A stretch of DNA of 64,000 nucleotides from Leptolyngbya sp. O-77 (GTDB taxonomy: Bacteria; Cyanobacteriota; Cyanobacteriia; Elainellales; Elainellaceae): assembly GCF_001548395.1 (NCBI RefSeq), contig NZ_AP017367.1, positions 2,827,001-2,891,000 of the forward strand, read 5' to 3'. The notes under the pieces were generated by a model. That model was given only the letters and a program-made list of their open reading frames with translations, had not been told where the DNA came from and did not search any database. Shown here one piece after another: positions 18,501-26,854 of this stretch (position 1 is the first letter of the stretch; every line of letters starts with the position of its first letter). The translations under genes were made by a program, and so were the position numbers.

Positions 18501-19484
18501 GGGGTGCGCCCGGTTCCCGATGCGCTGGGCCGCGTCAATAAGCTAGAGCTAATCCCGCTGGAAGAACTGGGTCGCCCCCGCATTGATGTGGTGGTGAACT
18601 GCTCTGGCGTGTTCCGCGATTTGTTCATTAACCAGATGAATCTGCTGGATCGCGCGATTAAAATGGCGGCCGAAGCGGATGAACCCATCGAGATGAACTA
18701 CGTTCGCAAACATGCGATCGAGCAGGCGAAGGAGTTGGGTGTAGAGTTGCGTCAGGCTGCAACTCGCGTGTTCTCCAACGCATCCGGTTCCTATTCCTCC
18801 AACGTGAACCTCGCAGTGGAAAATAGCACCTGGGAAAGCGAGGCCGAGCTTCAGGATATGTACCTGTCGCGCAAGGGCTTCTCGTTCAATTCCGACAATC
18901 CGGGCGTAATGGACGATTCGCGTCAGATTTTTGAAACCGCGCTGAAGACGGTGGATGTCACATTCCAAAATCTGGATTCCTCGGAAATCTCGCTGACGGA
19001 CGTGTCCCACTACTTCGACTCTGACCCGACGAAGGTGGTGTCTCGCCTGCGGAAAGACGGCAAGCAGCCCGCCGCCTATATTGCCGACACGACTACGGCC
19101 AACGCTCAGGTGCGAACCCTGTCGGAAACCGTCCGGCTGGATGCCCGCACCAAGCTGCTGAATCCTAAGTGGTATGAGGGAATGCTGTCCCACGGCTATG
19201 AGGGCGTGAGGGAACTGTCGAAGCGACTGGTGAACACGATGGGCTGGTCGGCAACGGCGGGCGCGGTGGATAACTGGGTCTACGAAGACGTGAACACCAC
19301 GTTTATCGAAGACGAGGAAATGCAGAAGCGCCTGCTAAATCTGAACCCCAACTCCTTCCGCAAGATTGTCAGCACGCTGCTGGAGGTCAACGGTCGCGGC
19401 TATTGGGAAACGAGTGAGGAAAACCTGGAGCGCCTGCGCCAGCTTTACCAGGAAGTAGAAGACCGCATCGAAGGGATTGAGTAG
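15507..19484 (+). CDS. chlH: Magnesium chelatase subunit H
   Basis: A 1325-residue large subunit of Mg-chelatase, which binds protoporphyrin IX and, with the ChlI/ChlD ATPase, inserts Mg2+ in the first committed step of chlorophyll synthesis. It begins MFTHVKPTVRHIVPDNLNGR and is collinear with the family to the end; HFGTHGSLEFMPGKQMGMS and the histidine-containing metal/porphyrin loops are intact, and length is normal (about 1330). A GAGAGGAG ribosome site lies 10 bp before the ATG. It is monocistronic and ends at a strong terminator at 19524-19564. The upstream spacer is unusually long. Confidence 0.97.
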   Translation: MFTHVKPTVRHIVPDNLNGRALIKVVYVVLEPQYQSALSAAVRSINESNPDVAIEISGYLLEELRSTENYEALQKDVSEANIFIGSLIFIEELAEKVVAAVQPVRDRLDAAIVFPSMPQVMRLNKLGSFSMAQLGQSKSVIGEFMKKRRQKQGAGFEDAMLKLLNTLPKVLKYLPMDKAQDARNFMLSFQYWLGGSSENLENFLLMLIDRYCDVQALKSATLQYRDPVTYPDMGIWHPLAPQMFEDLKEYLNWHSSRRDIGADMKDPLAPTVGLVLQRTHLVTGDDAHYVAMVQELESMGARVISVFAGGLDFSKPVDSYFYDPLTKQPMVDVVVSLTGFALVGGPARQDHPKAIESLKRLNRPYMVALPLVFQTTEEWQDSDLGLHPIQVALQIAIPELDGAIEPIIVSGRDGATGKAIALQDRVEAIAQRAMKWANLRRKPRLQKRVAITVFSFPPDKGNVGTAAYLDVFGSIYEVMKALKTNGYEVEDLPESAEALMQAVIHDAQAQYASPELNIAYRMSVQEYEQLTPYSTRLEASWGPPPGHLNTDGQNLLVFGKSFGNVFIGVQPTFGYEGDPMRLLFSRSASPHHGFAAYYTYLEKIWKADAVLHFGTHGSLEFMPGKQMGMSSECYPDSLIGTIPNLYYYAANNPSEATIAKRRGYAETISYLTPPAENAGLYKGLKELSELIASYQTLKDSGRGASIVNAVVEKCRQVNLDKDIVLPDGDAGDLSAEDRDTLIGKVYIKLMEIESRLLPCGLHVIGKPPTAEEAIATLVNIAGLDRPEDGIKSLQRIIAESIGRDMDEVYKGSDRGVLTDVQLLYDITQAVRKAVAAMVQEQIDADGRVSLVTKLNFFNLGKKEPWIEALAEAGYPKVNAEDIKPLFEYLEFCLKQIVADNELGALLQALEGEYVLPGPGGDPIRNPDVLPTGKNIHALDPQSIPTLAAVQSAQIVVDRLLARQKADTGAYPETIAFVLWGTDNIKTYGESLAQVMLLVGVRPVPDALGRVNKLELIPLEELGRPRIDVVVNCSGVFRDLFINQMNLLDRAIKMAAEADEPIEMNYVRKHAIEQAKELGVELRQAATRVFSNASGSYSSNVNLAVENSTWESEAELQDMYLSRKGFSFNSDNPGVMDDSRQIFETALKTVDVTFQNLDSSEISLTDVSHYFDSDPTKVVSRLRKDGKQPAAYIADTTTANAQVRTLSETVRLDARTKLLNPKWYEGMLSHGYEGVRELSKRLVNTMGWSATAGAVDNWVYEDVNTTFIEDEEMQKRLLNLNPNSFRKIVSTLLEVNGRGYWETSEENLERLRQLYQEVEDRIEGIE

Positions 19485-19523
19485 TCCGTTCTCCGGCGCT
19501 ACGCCTGCGGTGTGACATAAAAT

Positions 19524-19564
19524 CCCCCCTGCTTCTGGCACAATGCCAACGAGAGGCAGGGGGG
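19524..19564 (+). terminator. Terminator of chlH
   Basis: A 9-bp stem CCCCCCTGC/GCAGGGGGG (19524-19532 and 19556-19564), extendable by four more pairs with one G-T wobble, followed by TTCCTT. It is 40 bp beyond the chlH stop. The weak T tract makes it less than ideal, but the stem is very stable. Confidence 0.7.
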
Positions 19565-19654
19565 TTCCTTAAGAGGTGCGAAAGAGGTGCGATCGCCCGG
19601 TTTAAGTCAGATCAACCAAGCGCGATCGCCCTTAGTCCTGGTTAACGCTATCGC

Positions 19655-21334
19655 CTAACGACGGCGACCGGGTCGGCGGCCACCCTCATCATTGCTGCCA
19701 CCGCGAGGACGCGAGTTGCCAGGGTCGCAGCCTTCTGGCCCATTGCCAATGCCCTGATTGCAATTACTGCGGCGGCCTCGATGATCATCGTCATCGTCAT
19801 CATCGTCCCAGTCATAACCCCAATCATCGTCATCCCAGTCATCATCGTCTTCGCAGGCAGCACTACAGTAGCTATAGTTGCCATCGGAACCAATCAGGAC
19901 GATAGAGCCACTCGACGTGCCGATGCGCTCATATTCCCGAATCAGTTGGGCTACTTCGTATACGGTTGTAGTGCTGACGTTGATAACACTAAAGCTGCTG
20001 CCTGGATAAGATAAGAAAGCAGGAGCTAGCGCCGAGCGAAATACGGAAATCGTGCGGCTGACCAGGGAGAAATCGCCCGTCTGGAAGGAGTTGGTATAGG
20101 TGCAGGTTATGGGCGGATTGGGCAGATCGCGCACCGCGAACAGGCGCGTGTCGATTCCTTGAGTGCTGGGCAAGAAGGTGACGCGGCTATCCTCATAGCG
20201 GCTGCTGCTGATGCGTGTAAAGTAGTCATACACCGTTGCGCCCTGGTCGATAGACCCGTTGCGATCGCTGTCTAGCCCATAGACCGTCCGGACAATCTGC
20301 ACGTCCGACCGCTGGCTTGGCAGCACCAAGCTTACGGCTGTAAAGTCTGACAACAGTTCAAACTCGCTGTAGCCAATGAACTGGTTTTGCGGCGTGTAGA
20401 GGCGCACCACAACGCGATCGCCCCGTCGCAGCCCGCGCACAAACTGCGCCCGCTGGTTCATGCGATAGCGGAAATCTCCCAGCAGTCGCTCCTCTCGATA
20501 ACCCCGCCGCGTTCTCGACTTCACCGACAGCCGCGCAATCACCTCTGGATACGTGACCTGAGATTGCAAAATCGCCAGACTGAAGCTGCCATGCTCATGA
20601 TGGCGGCCGTGGCGAGGTTCTGGCCGGGGGCGCGGGCCTCTGGCTTCTCGTGGATCTGGGCGGCGGCTCGGCGGCGTGGGGCGGGGGCGGCCCGGGCCGC
20701 GGTCGTTAACGGTTTCGGTAATCACCGTCTCGCGGACAATCACGACCTGACCATTTTCTACCTGTGTAACGGTCGTTTGGGGCAGTGAGGCGTAGGTCTG
20801 CGTCGATTCCCAGGAAACTTGCTGGTTGCGACGACCCTGCACGTCGTAGCTGACTCGCGCAATGGAGCGGAATTCCAGCGTGTTCAGGTTGACCGATCGC
20901 CCAATCTGAGTCTGCAAATCGCTCCAGCGGATAAATTCTGGCGGCAGCGTGAGCCGACCGCTGGGGCTGGAAATCAGTCGTGCGCCTCGCGTGGTGTAGA
21001 CTTGCTGCCAGCGGCCGTTGACTCGCGCAAAGATTTGATACACCACGTTGGCATAGGTGGTCACGGGCTTGTCCAATACGTCTAGCTGCAAGACAAGCCC
21101 TGCCAGATCCTGGCGACTGTCCAGCACGCGAGCAACGGTGAGTGCCGCATCCCATCCCTGCTGGCGCTGGCTCACGCGCACTGGCGCATCGGAACGGGTT
21201 TGAGCTTGCAGCAAGGGGGCGTGCCCGCTTACCATCAGCGTGGCCGACAGTAGGGCGATCGCCAGCCTGCGGGCAGATCCGCGCGTCAGCGCCAGCGCAG
21301 GTAGCGAGAGATGAGGCTTGACTGGTTTCGTCAT
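19655..21334 (-). CDS. Secreted Asp-rich protein of unknown function
   Basis: A 559-residue protein that I do not recognise as a characterised family. The start ATG at 21334 has AAGGAA upstream and gives a clear signal peptide (LAIALLSATLMVSGHAPLL, likely cut after LQA). The middle is a beta-rich domain with an Arg/Pro-rich insert near residues 210-250, then a DSDRNGSIDQGATVYDYF segment resembling a single calcium-binding loop. Near the C-terminus is a run of Asp/Trp (EDDDDWDDDDWGYDWD), then NCNQGIGNGPEGCDPGNS and a GGSNDEGG-type end. That Cys/Gly/Asn tail is a cassette I have seen at the ends of other cyanobacterial secreted proteins. Extracellular, probably metal-binding; function unknown. 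Confidence 0.7.
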   Translation of the reverse strand: MTKPVKPHLSLPALALTRGSARRLAIALLSATLMVSGHAPLLQAQTRSDAPVRVSQRQQGWDAALTVARVLDSRQDLAGLVLQLDVLDKPVTTYANVVYQIFARVNGRWQQVYTTRGARLISSPSGRLTLPPEFIRWSDLQTQIGRSVNLNTLEFRSIARVSYDVQGRRNQQVSWESTQTYASLPQTTVTQVENGQVVIVRETVITETVNDRGPGRPRPTPPSRRPDPREARGPRPRPEPRHGRHHEHGSFSLAILQSQVTYPEVIARLSVKSRTRRGYREERLLGDFRYRMNQRAQFVRGLRRGDRVVVRLYTPQNQFIGYSEFELLSDFTAVSLVLPSQRSDVQIVRTVYGLDSDRNGSIDQGATVYDYFTRISSSRYEDSRVTFLPSTQGIDTRLFAVRDLPNPPITCTYTNSFQTGDFSLVSRTISVFRSALAPAFLSYPGSSFSVINVSTTTVYEVAQLIREYERIGTSSGSIVLIGSDGNYSYCSAACEDDDDWDDDDWGYDWDDDDDDDDHRGRRSNCNQGIGNGPEGCDPGNSRPRGGSNDEGGRRPGRRR

Positions 21335-21956
21335 TGTGAAATTCCTTGAGAATTTAGTAAGGTGAACGAACGAAATCGGCCCGGCGATCGCCATCTTGCA
21401 ATCGATAAACCGACTGGCAAGACAACGGGCGATCGCGAGCGTTAGCAGACTCCCTGTTGAGCGCGGCCATGCTCGACCAGCCTGTTGGCTCAAGGCTGGG
21501 AGGCAACCAAACACGCTGCTAAAATCCTCAACGGCTGAAATAGCGGATGCACCAGCAGGCAGCAACCCAGGACAGCACAGAGTCAGGCTTCCCAAAAATC
21601 GCTGGAACCACTCATGTCTGCCACCGGGTGCATACGGCCGTCGCCGCTATTTGTTTGCCATGACCACAAACTTTTTTCAAATGTTCCTGACGGATATATG
21701 AAGACTGCGTAAACCTCTAGGGGCAAATCTCAAACTTTGGCAAAGCAGTGCTTTTGGGGCTATCGTTTTCTGAGAGTTTTTTTGGAAATCTGCCCATACT
21801 AGGGACGGAGTGTTGTCCAGATTGACCCGCCCACATCACCCCGTCACGCCCCGTACAGAAGGCTTGAGAGCGAGTGCCGCCGTGTTGCCGCCAGTCATTG
21901 ATGAAGGAAATTTTTTTCCGTTCAAGTTTTGGTTTAAGAACAGCATTCAAGACGGG

Positions 21957-22232
21957 ATGTACTATCGCAGCGAGTTGTACTACCGTCTGCAAACGGTCGA
22001 TGCTCAGCAGCGATCGCGCCTTTATCATTTTGCCTGCCGTCTTGCCCAGCGCGAGGCGGTGGTTGTGACGGCAAGCCAGCGGTCGTGCAGCCTGTGGATC
22101 AATCTCCGCAGCAGCCTAGCCCGCGATGATCGGGCGATCGCCCAACTGCTCGATGAATTGGCAGAAGCCTTGGTGCGCACAAACTACATACCACCATCGT
22201 TTAATGGGCAATCGCCCTTCGAGCTAGAGTAA
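21957..22232 (+). CDS. Small conserved-looking protein of unknown function
   Basis: A 91-residue reading frame beginning MYYRSELYYRLQTVDAQQR. It has amphipathic helical character and the segment VVVTASQRSCSLWINLRSSL. The frame stays open upstream to a GTG at 21810, but that extension looks non-coding, so I place the start at 21957 (weak GACGGG site). I do not recognise the family with certainty. The pattern of paired Tyr, basic helix, VVT, then WxxL loosely recalls the duplicated domain of the gene at 33961-34627, but this is only an impression. It stands alone between two divergently placed genes. Confidence 0.5.
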   Translation: MYYRSELYYRLQTVDAQQRSRLYHFACRLAQREAVVVTASQRSCSLWINLRSSLARDDRAIAQLLDELAEALVRTNYIPPSFNGQSPFELE

Positions 22233-22485
22233 GCAATCCCAACTCTGGGGATACCCCAGCTGACTGACAGGACTCGAATCGCTCACCGCTCCAAAGTTGC
22301 AAAGAAGCAAAGCTGCAAAGAAGCAGGCTATGCCCCAACCCCGTCCCCTAGAGCAGGAGAGGTTTCGCAGAAAGCTTTCTCTTAGCAAAATATCAGCCCT
22401 GCTTCAGCCATTCATGCCAAAATACAAAAAGATTGAGAATTGTTAAGTTTGCTGAGTTTTCTTAGCCCTCTCAACTTTCTTGGCC

Positions 22486-22530
22486 CTCTCAACGTAAGTC
22501 TTCTCAACGTAAGTCTTCTCAACGTAAGTC
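22486..22530. repeat. 15-bp tandem repeat directly upstream of msrP
   Basis: The unit AACGTAAGTCTTCTC begins at 22491, 22506 and 22521, the last copy cut by the msrP start codon region. The array ends 1-2 bp before the ATG at 22532 and so occupies the ribosome-binding region, which has no recognisable Shine-Dalgarno sequence. Confidence 0.85.
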
Positions 22531-22531
22531 T

Positions 22532-23512
22532 ATGGCGTTCCTGCATGTGCCTCCCGCATGGCGGCTTTCCGAAAATGCTGTGACCTCCGAAGCGGTATTT
22601 CTAAACCGGAGACGGTTTCTAAAAACGATGATTGGCGGCGGCATTGCAATGGCCACGCTGCCGCTGGCAGGTTGTCAAACGGCTCAAGCGCCCATCGCTG
22701 AGGAATTGACGGGCACAAAGGTGCTAAGGGCGATCGCCAATCCCACCTTTCAAGATGCTGGCCGTCCCCTCACGGGTGAAGTGCTAGCCGCCACCTACAA
22801 CAACTTTTACGAGTTCGGCAGCTCCAAAAACATCTGGCAAGCCGCCCAAGCACTGCCCACCGACAACTGGACGTTAGAGGTCACTGGACTCGTCAACAAC
22901 CCCAAAACTTATGACCAAGACGACCTGCTCACCCGCTTTCCCCTGGAAGAACGAATCTACCGCTTCCGCTGCGTCGAAGCCTGGGCGATGGTCGTGCCGT
23001 GGCTTGGTTTTCCCATGAACGCCCTGCTGCAAGACGTAGACCCCAAATCTTCGGCAAAATTCGTCCGCTTCACGTCCTACTTTGACCCCGCTATTACCAA
23101 AGGGCCCAGCTTCCCGCCTGCCCGCTTCCTGCCCTTCCCCTACACCGAGGGCCTGCGGATCGAGGAAATGGCCAACGACCTCGCCTTCTTTGCCGTCGGC
23201 ATCTACGGACACACGCTACCCAAGCAACACGGCGCACCGATCCGCATGGTCGTCCCGTGGAAATATGGCTTCAAGGGCGCAAAATCCCTCGTCAAAATCG
23301 AGTTTCTGGACACACAGCCCGCGACTTACTGGAACACCCTCAGCCCCAATGAATACAAGTTTGAGGCAAATGTAGAGCCAGACGTGCCCCATCCCCGCTG
23401 GTCGCAGGCCAAAGAGCGGCTGATCGGGCCTGGCAATCAGTATTCCTGGGAAGAAGTGCCGACGCTACCCTACAACGGCTACGGCGAGTTTGTGGCTAGC
23501 CTTTACACCTGA
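22532..23512 (+). CDS. msrP: Periplasmic methionine-sulfoxide reductase, catalytic subunit
   Basis: A 326-residue molybdopterin enzyme (YedY/MsrP) that repairs oxidised methionine in periplasmic proteins. A twin-arginine signal (LNRRRFLKT, residues 24-32) directs Tat export with the cofactor bound. The molybdenum ligand is Cys147 in YRFRCVEAWAMVVPW. RMVVPWKYGFKGAKS and the C-terminal YNGYGEFVASLYT are family hallmarks. The N-terminal SENAVTSEAVF segment matches the usual pre-signal sequence, supporting this start despite the lack of a ribosome site. The membrane haem partner MsrQ is not adjacent. It faces the convergent gvp operon across a 67-bp spacer. Confidence 0.93.
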   Translation: MAFLHVPPAWRLSENAVTSEAVFLNRRRFLKTMIGGGIAMATLPLAGCQTAQAPIAEELTGTKVLRAIANPTFQDAGRPLTGEVLAATYNNFYEFGSSKNIWQAAQALPTDNWTLEVTGLVNNPKTYDQDDLLTRFPLEERIYRFRCVEAWAMVVPWLGFPMNALLQDVDPKSSAKFVRFTSYFDPAITKGPSFPPARFLPFPYTEGLRIEEMANDLAFFAVGIYGHTLPKQHGAPIRMVVPWKYGFKGAKSLVKIEFLDTQPATYWNTLSPNEYKFEANVEPDVPHPRWSQAKERLIGPGNQYSWEEVPTLPYNGYGEFVASLYT

Positions 23513-23579
23513 GCCGAGCCGCATGAGCCGAGCCGCAGGATCAGGATTGCATAAGCAGAGGTGGCTAGAGGCTGGCTTA

Positions 23580-23912
23580 TCAAACACTGGCAGGGCGGAG
23601 CGATCGCAGTTCAGTCTCTAGGCTGGCAATCCGGGCTTCGAGCTGCTGGTTGGTTTCCAACAATTTCTGCGACTGGCTGCTGAGGAACGGATCGCTCTCC
23701 CACCAGTTGATGCCAATTTCCTTTGCTTTGTCCACTGAGGAAATCAGCAGGCGAATGCGAATGCTAAGCAGTTCCGTAGAACCTACGGAAACTGAAATGT
23801 CACCTGCAATCACGATTCCTTTATCCAGCACGCGCTCCAGCACATCTGCCAGCGTCGAACCTTGGGTGACGGTGGGAACAGTACGGGTTGGTTGAGCAGT
23901 TGAATACGGCAT
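23580..23912 (-). CDS. gvpJ: Gas vesicle protein GvpJ
   Basis: A 110-residue member of the GvpA/J/M family. The core DVLERVLDKGIVIAGDISVS, then LSIRIRLLISSVDKAKEIGINWWESDPFLSS, matches cyanobacterial GvpJ, including the INWWESDP segment absent from GvpA, and is followed by a short coiled coil (about 80-106). GvpJ is a minor component thought to help nucleate vesicles. The ATG at 23912 lacks a ribosome site; the frame extends to a TTG at 24029, which is unlikely. It is the last gvp gene seen here, 184 bp after gvpN. GvpF, G, K, L, V and W, needed in other clusters, are not in this window. Confidence 0.9.
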   Translation of the reverse strand: MPYSTAQPTRTVPTVTQGSTLADVLERVLDKGIVIAGDISVSVGSTELLSIRIRLLISSVDKAKEIGINWWESDPFLSSQSQKLLETNQQLEARIASLETELRSLRPASV

Positions 23913-24096
23913 AGTGGGGGTAAGGGTTAAAGGGGCAAGAGCCGTTGAGGGCGGGGTTTCGGGTTTCAGGAATCTGGCTTGTTTGTTCTCAGGTTGGTTC
24001 GTGTCAGTGTTGCAAAGCCCTACTCGCAAAGCCCTATACTTGAAACCTCATCTCTAGAGTTAAGTGAATTAAGCATTGAATTAAGCATTCAGCAAA

Positions 24097-25410
24097 TTAA
24101 GCGCGTTCTCCCTCGCAGACGCGATAAGTATTGGCTCGACCAGATCCGCCTCGATTAGTGACCAACCCCTTGTCTCGCAGAGCGTTGAGGGCGTTGATCG
24201 TCTGGAATCGCGTGATGCCGAGGGCAGTTTCGATTTCTGAGGGGCGCACATCGGGATGGCGCTGAAGATACTCGAAGATCTCGCGTTCGTAGGGGACAGC
24301 AGAGGATTCAGACTCCGCTGCGGGTTCGGCTGCGGGTTTGGCTGCGGGTTTGGCTGCGGGGTCGTCTGCGGGTGCGGCTGCCGCAGCGTCAGTGGGAGAG
24401 AGGGGGAGGGGGTTGAGCGGCAGGCGGACTTGGGTTTCGGACTGGGGGGCGATCGCCGTTTGCGAGTCTGGCTCTACTTCGGTAACGCGGAGATCCACAG
24501 AAGAGCGGGCGGCATCTGTATTCAGCCGAATCATCTCATTGAAGGTGTCCCACAAAATTTGGGTGGCTTCGGAGAGCGATCGCCCCCCTGCGCGAGACAG
24601 CAGCACGTCTTGGCAAATATCGCGGAATTCCGCGTTTTCCGGTGTGGCGATGATCTCATGCTCCTGGCAGATCTTCGCCAGGATTAGGCAAGACCGCAGT
24701 CCCGACGAGGTTTCTGCACCCGTCTTGGTGCGAAACATCCGCACCAGTTGCACAATAATGCTGGCGCTCTCGCGGTCGATGCCCGTTTTTTGCACTGCGA
24801 TTTCCTGCTGCGTCAGCTCATCCGGTTCCGGCATGTTAATCGTCACCAGGCGATCGAGCAGTGCGTCTTGCGTTGCATGAACGCCGCAATACTCCTCTGG
24901 GTTTGAGGTGAAAATAGCGCGAAACTGGGGATGCACACGGATATACTCCGTGCGGCTGTGGCTGGGCGGCAGCACCAGCAGCTTTTCCTCCAGCGCCGAC
25001 AGCAGTACGTTGTTCACCTCTGGGCGCGATCGGTTGAACTCGTCATAGACCAGCGTGAACCCTTCGCGGCAGGCCAGCGTCAGGCGGGCATCCACCCAGT
25101 TCTGCCGCAGTTCGTCTTCTACCTTCACTACGCTGTGGATGAAGTTGTCTACAACTTTTTTGCGGGTATAGCCCGCCTGATTGCCGATCAGGTCAGAGGT
25201 CTTGAACTCATCATCGCCAAACAGCAGCATGATCGGCCGCGCAATCATGTCTGCCAAGTGTAGCGCCAGGGTCGTCTTGCCCGTGCCCGCCGGGCCGCGC
25301 AGATGGACAGAAAAGCCCGATTGTAAATAGCGCAGGGCGCGAGTGGCAATCCGTTCGACAGCAGGCGTGCTGACAAATCGGCGGGGGCTGGCGCGAAGAA
25401 CGGTAGTCAC
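24097..25410 (-). CDS. gvpN: Gas vesicle protein GvpN with extra C-terminal domain
   Basis: A 437-residue AAA+ ATPase of the MoxR/GvpN type. Walker A is GPAGTGKTT (39-47), Walker B is FTLVYDEFNR (119-128), and TSNPEEYCGVH is sensor-like. Standard GvpN ends near residue 300. Here an Ala/Pro-rich linker (about 335-370) leads to a 63-residue module starting EREIFEYLQRHPDVRPSEIE, with the look of a winged helix (helix, helix, RFQTINALNALRDKGLV, then a wing). The same module ends the neighbouring GvpC (16 of 46 positions identical by eye). GvpN is needed for efficient vesicle growth. It lies 66 bp downstream of gvpC. Confidence 0.92.
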   Translation of the reverse strand: MTTVLRASPRRFVSTPAVERIATRALRYLQSGFSVHLRGPAGTGKTTLALHLADMIARPIMLLFGDDEFKTSDLIGNQAGYTRKKVVDNFIHSVVKVEDELRQNWVDARLTLACREGFTLVYDEFNRSRPEVNNVLLSALEEKLLVLPPSHSRTEYIRVHPQFRAIFTSNPEEYCGVHATQDALLDRLVTINMPEPDELTQQEIAVQKTGIDRESASIIVQLVRMFRTKTGAETSSGLRSCLILAKICQEHEIIATPENAEFRDICQDVLLSRAGGRSLSEATQILWDTFNEMIRLNTDAARSSVDLRVTEVEPDSQTAIAPQSETQVRLPLNPLPLSPTDAAAAAPADDPAAKPAAKPAAEPAAESESSAVPYEREIFEYLQRHPDVRPSEIETALGITRFQTINALNALRDKGLVTNRGGSGRANTYRVCEGERA

Positions 25411-25476
25411 GGGTGGTTATCCTCTTTCTGTGAAATGGGTTATGAAATGGGCTTGCTTAGGGGTTGAGGTTAGGAA

Positions 25477-26706
25477 TCAGACTTGCTCTTGAGCGAGGTA
25501 GAGGCGATCGCGCTGCACGATCAGCCCTTTCTTGATCAGCGATCGCAGCGTATCGACAGCCTGGAATCGGTTCATGCCGAGGGCAGATTCAATGTCCGTC
25601 AGCTTGGCCCCGTTGGACGACTTCACATAGTCATAGGTGGCCTGTTCCAGAGAAACTGCATCTTTAGCGGCGGGCTGGCTACCGTTGCGGGTGGGCGCAG
25701 CGGGCGCAACCGTTACCCCTGGCACGGGCGCTGGCACGGGCACGGCAGGCTGACTGTCAAGCGCGACGGCGGCGACGGCTACGGGGGCTGCCGAGGGCTT
25801 GAAACCACGGGCGGGCGGTCTACTCGCGGGTGGTTTAGCTGACTTGGCAGGCGACAATCTGAGGCGGGCCACCGTGCGCGGGCGGGCGGCAGATGCGTTT
25901 GCAGTCGGGGACGGCGCGGGCGTTTCCGCAGCAGGCGTTACCGAGGGAATCGCTTTGGCAGCGGGCTTTGCTGAGGTGGCCGATGCGGCTGGGGCTGGGG
26001 GAGTTGCGGCGGCGGATTTGCCCCAGACTTGCTGCTGCAACTGGGCCCGAAACTGGCGAAGCTCAGCCCGAAATACGCCCAACCGCTGCATCAGGTCTGC
26101 GGATTCGGATCGACGCTTGGCGCGGCTTTCGTTCAGCAAAGCTTGCACGTTCTGGGCCCGCTCCTGACGCGCCTGCGCCAGATCACCCAAATATTGCTGC
26201 ACATCCGCTTGCAGGGTTTCGACAAATTCGGTCAATGTTGCTACCCGCTCAGCGTGCATTGACTGCAAGTCTGCCCGCGCTTCGGCCCGCAGCATGGCCA
26301 CATCTGTCGCCAGTGCGCCCAGGTCTTGCTGATGGCTGGCCCGCAGCGCAGCAACCGATTCGCGGAGTTCGTGATGAAACTGGTCTAGCTCTTGGAAAAT
26401 CTGTTGCGACAAGAGCGATCGCTCTGCGGCGGTAATGTCGAGAAATTGAGCGGTTTGCGTCTGCAACTGTTGTCGAAACGCAGCCAACTGCGCCATTTGC
26501 TCCGCAGCCTGAAGCTGGCGCTGCTGAGCGAGGTCGGCGAGCTGGGCCTGAGTCACCTGCTGAAGCTGGTTACAAAACTCAGCGCGATCGCGACGAAGCT
26601 GGGCGGAAACAGCCTGACGCATCTGGCGAAAGGTTTCCAGTAAAATTTCAACCGCTTGCTGTCGCTGCTGCCTCTCGGCCTCCCATTGGTCTTTCAGAGC
26701 AACCAC
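25477..26706 (-). CDS. gvpC: Gas vesicle protein GvpC-like, with linker and C-terminal domain
   Basis: A 409-residue protein. The GTG at 26706 is chosen as start because GGAGG lies 7 bp before it. Residues 1-235 are Gln/Ala-rich helix with GvpC-like repeats: LAAFRQQL, LDQFHHEL, LTEFVETL and LGVFRAEL, whose Phe residues are 33, 51 and 51 apart (33 is the classic GvpC period). Residues about 240-350 are a Pro/Ala linker. The end (354-409) is a winged-helix-like module also found on GvpN. GvpC normally clamps the outside of the vesicle and stiffens it. The linker and final domain are not part of the classic short GvpC. Position right after gvpA supports the assignment. Confidence 0.85.
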   Translation of the reverse strand: MVALKDQWEAERQQRQQAVEILLETFRQMRQAVSAQLRRDRAEFCNQLQQVTQAQLADLAQQRQLQAAEQMAQLAAFRQQLQTQTAQFLDITAAERSLLSQQIFQELDQFHHELRESVAALRASHQQDLGALATDVAMLRAEARADLQSMHAERVATLTEFVETLQADVQQYLGDLAQARQERAQNVQALLNESRAKRRSESADLMQRLGVFRAELRQFRAQLQQQVWGKSAAATPPAPAASATSAKPAAKAIPSVTPAAETPAPSPTANASAARPRTVARLRLSPAKSAKPPASRPPARGFKPSAAPVAVAAVALDSQPAVPVPAPVPGVTVAPAAPTRNGSQPAAKDAVSLEQATYDYVKSSNGAKLTDIESALGMNRFQAVDTLRSLIKKGLIVQRDRLYLAQEQV

Positions 26707-26854
26707 AAGATAACCTCCGAATGATGCGGAAAGAGAAGCGGGGAGCCACAAGACTCCCCCAAAGAACTCCTGCTAGGTGGTGGTGCAAGCCTGCGAAGAC
26801 CTGACTGCCACAGGAGTTGGAATGGACGCACCCAGCCAGGATAAAGCTCAGCCT

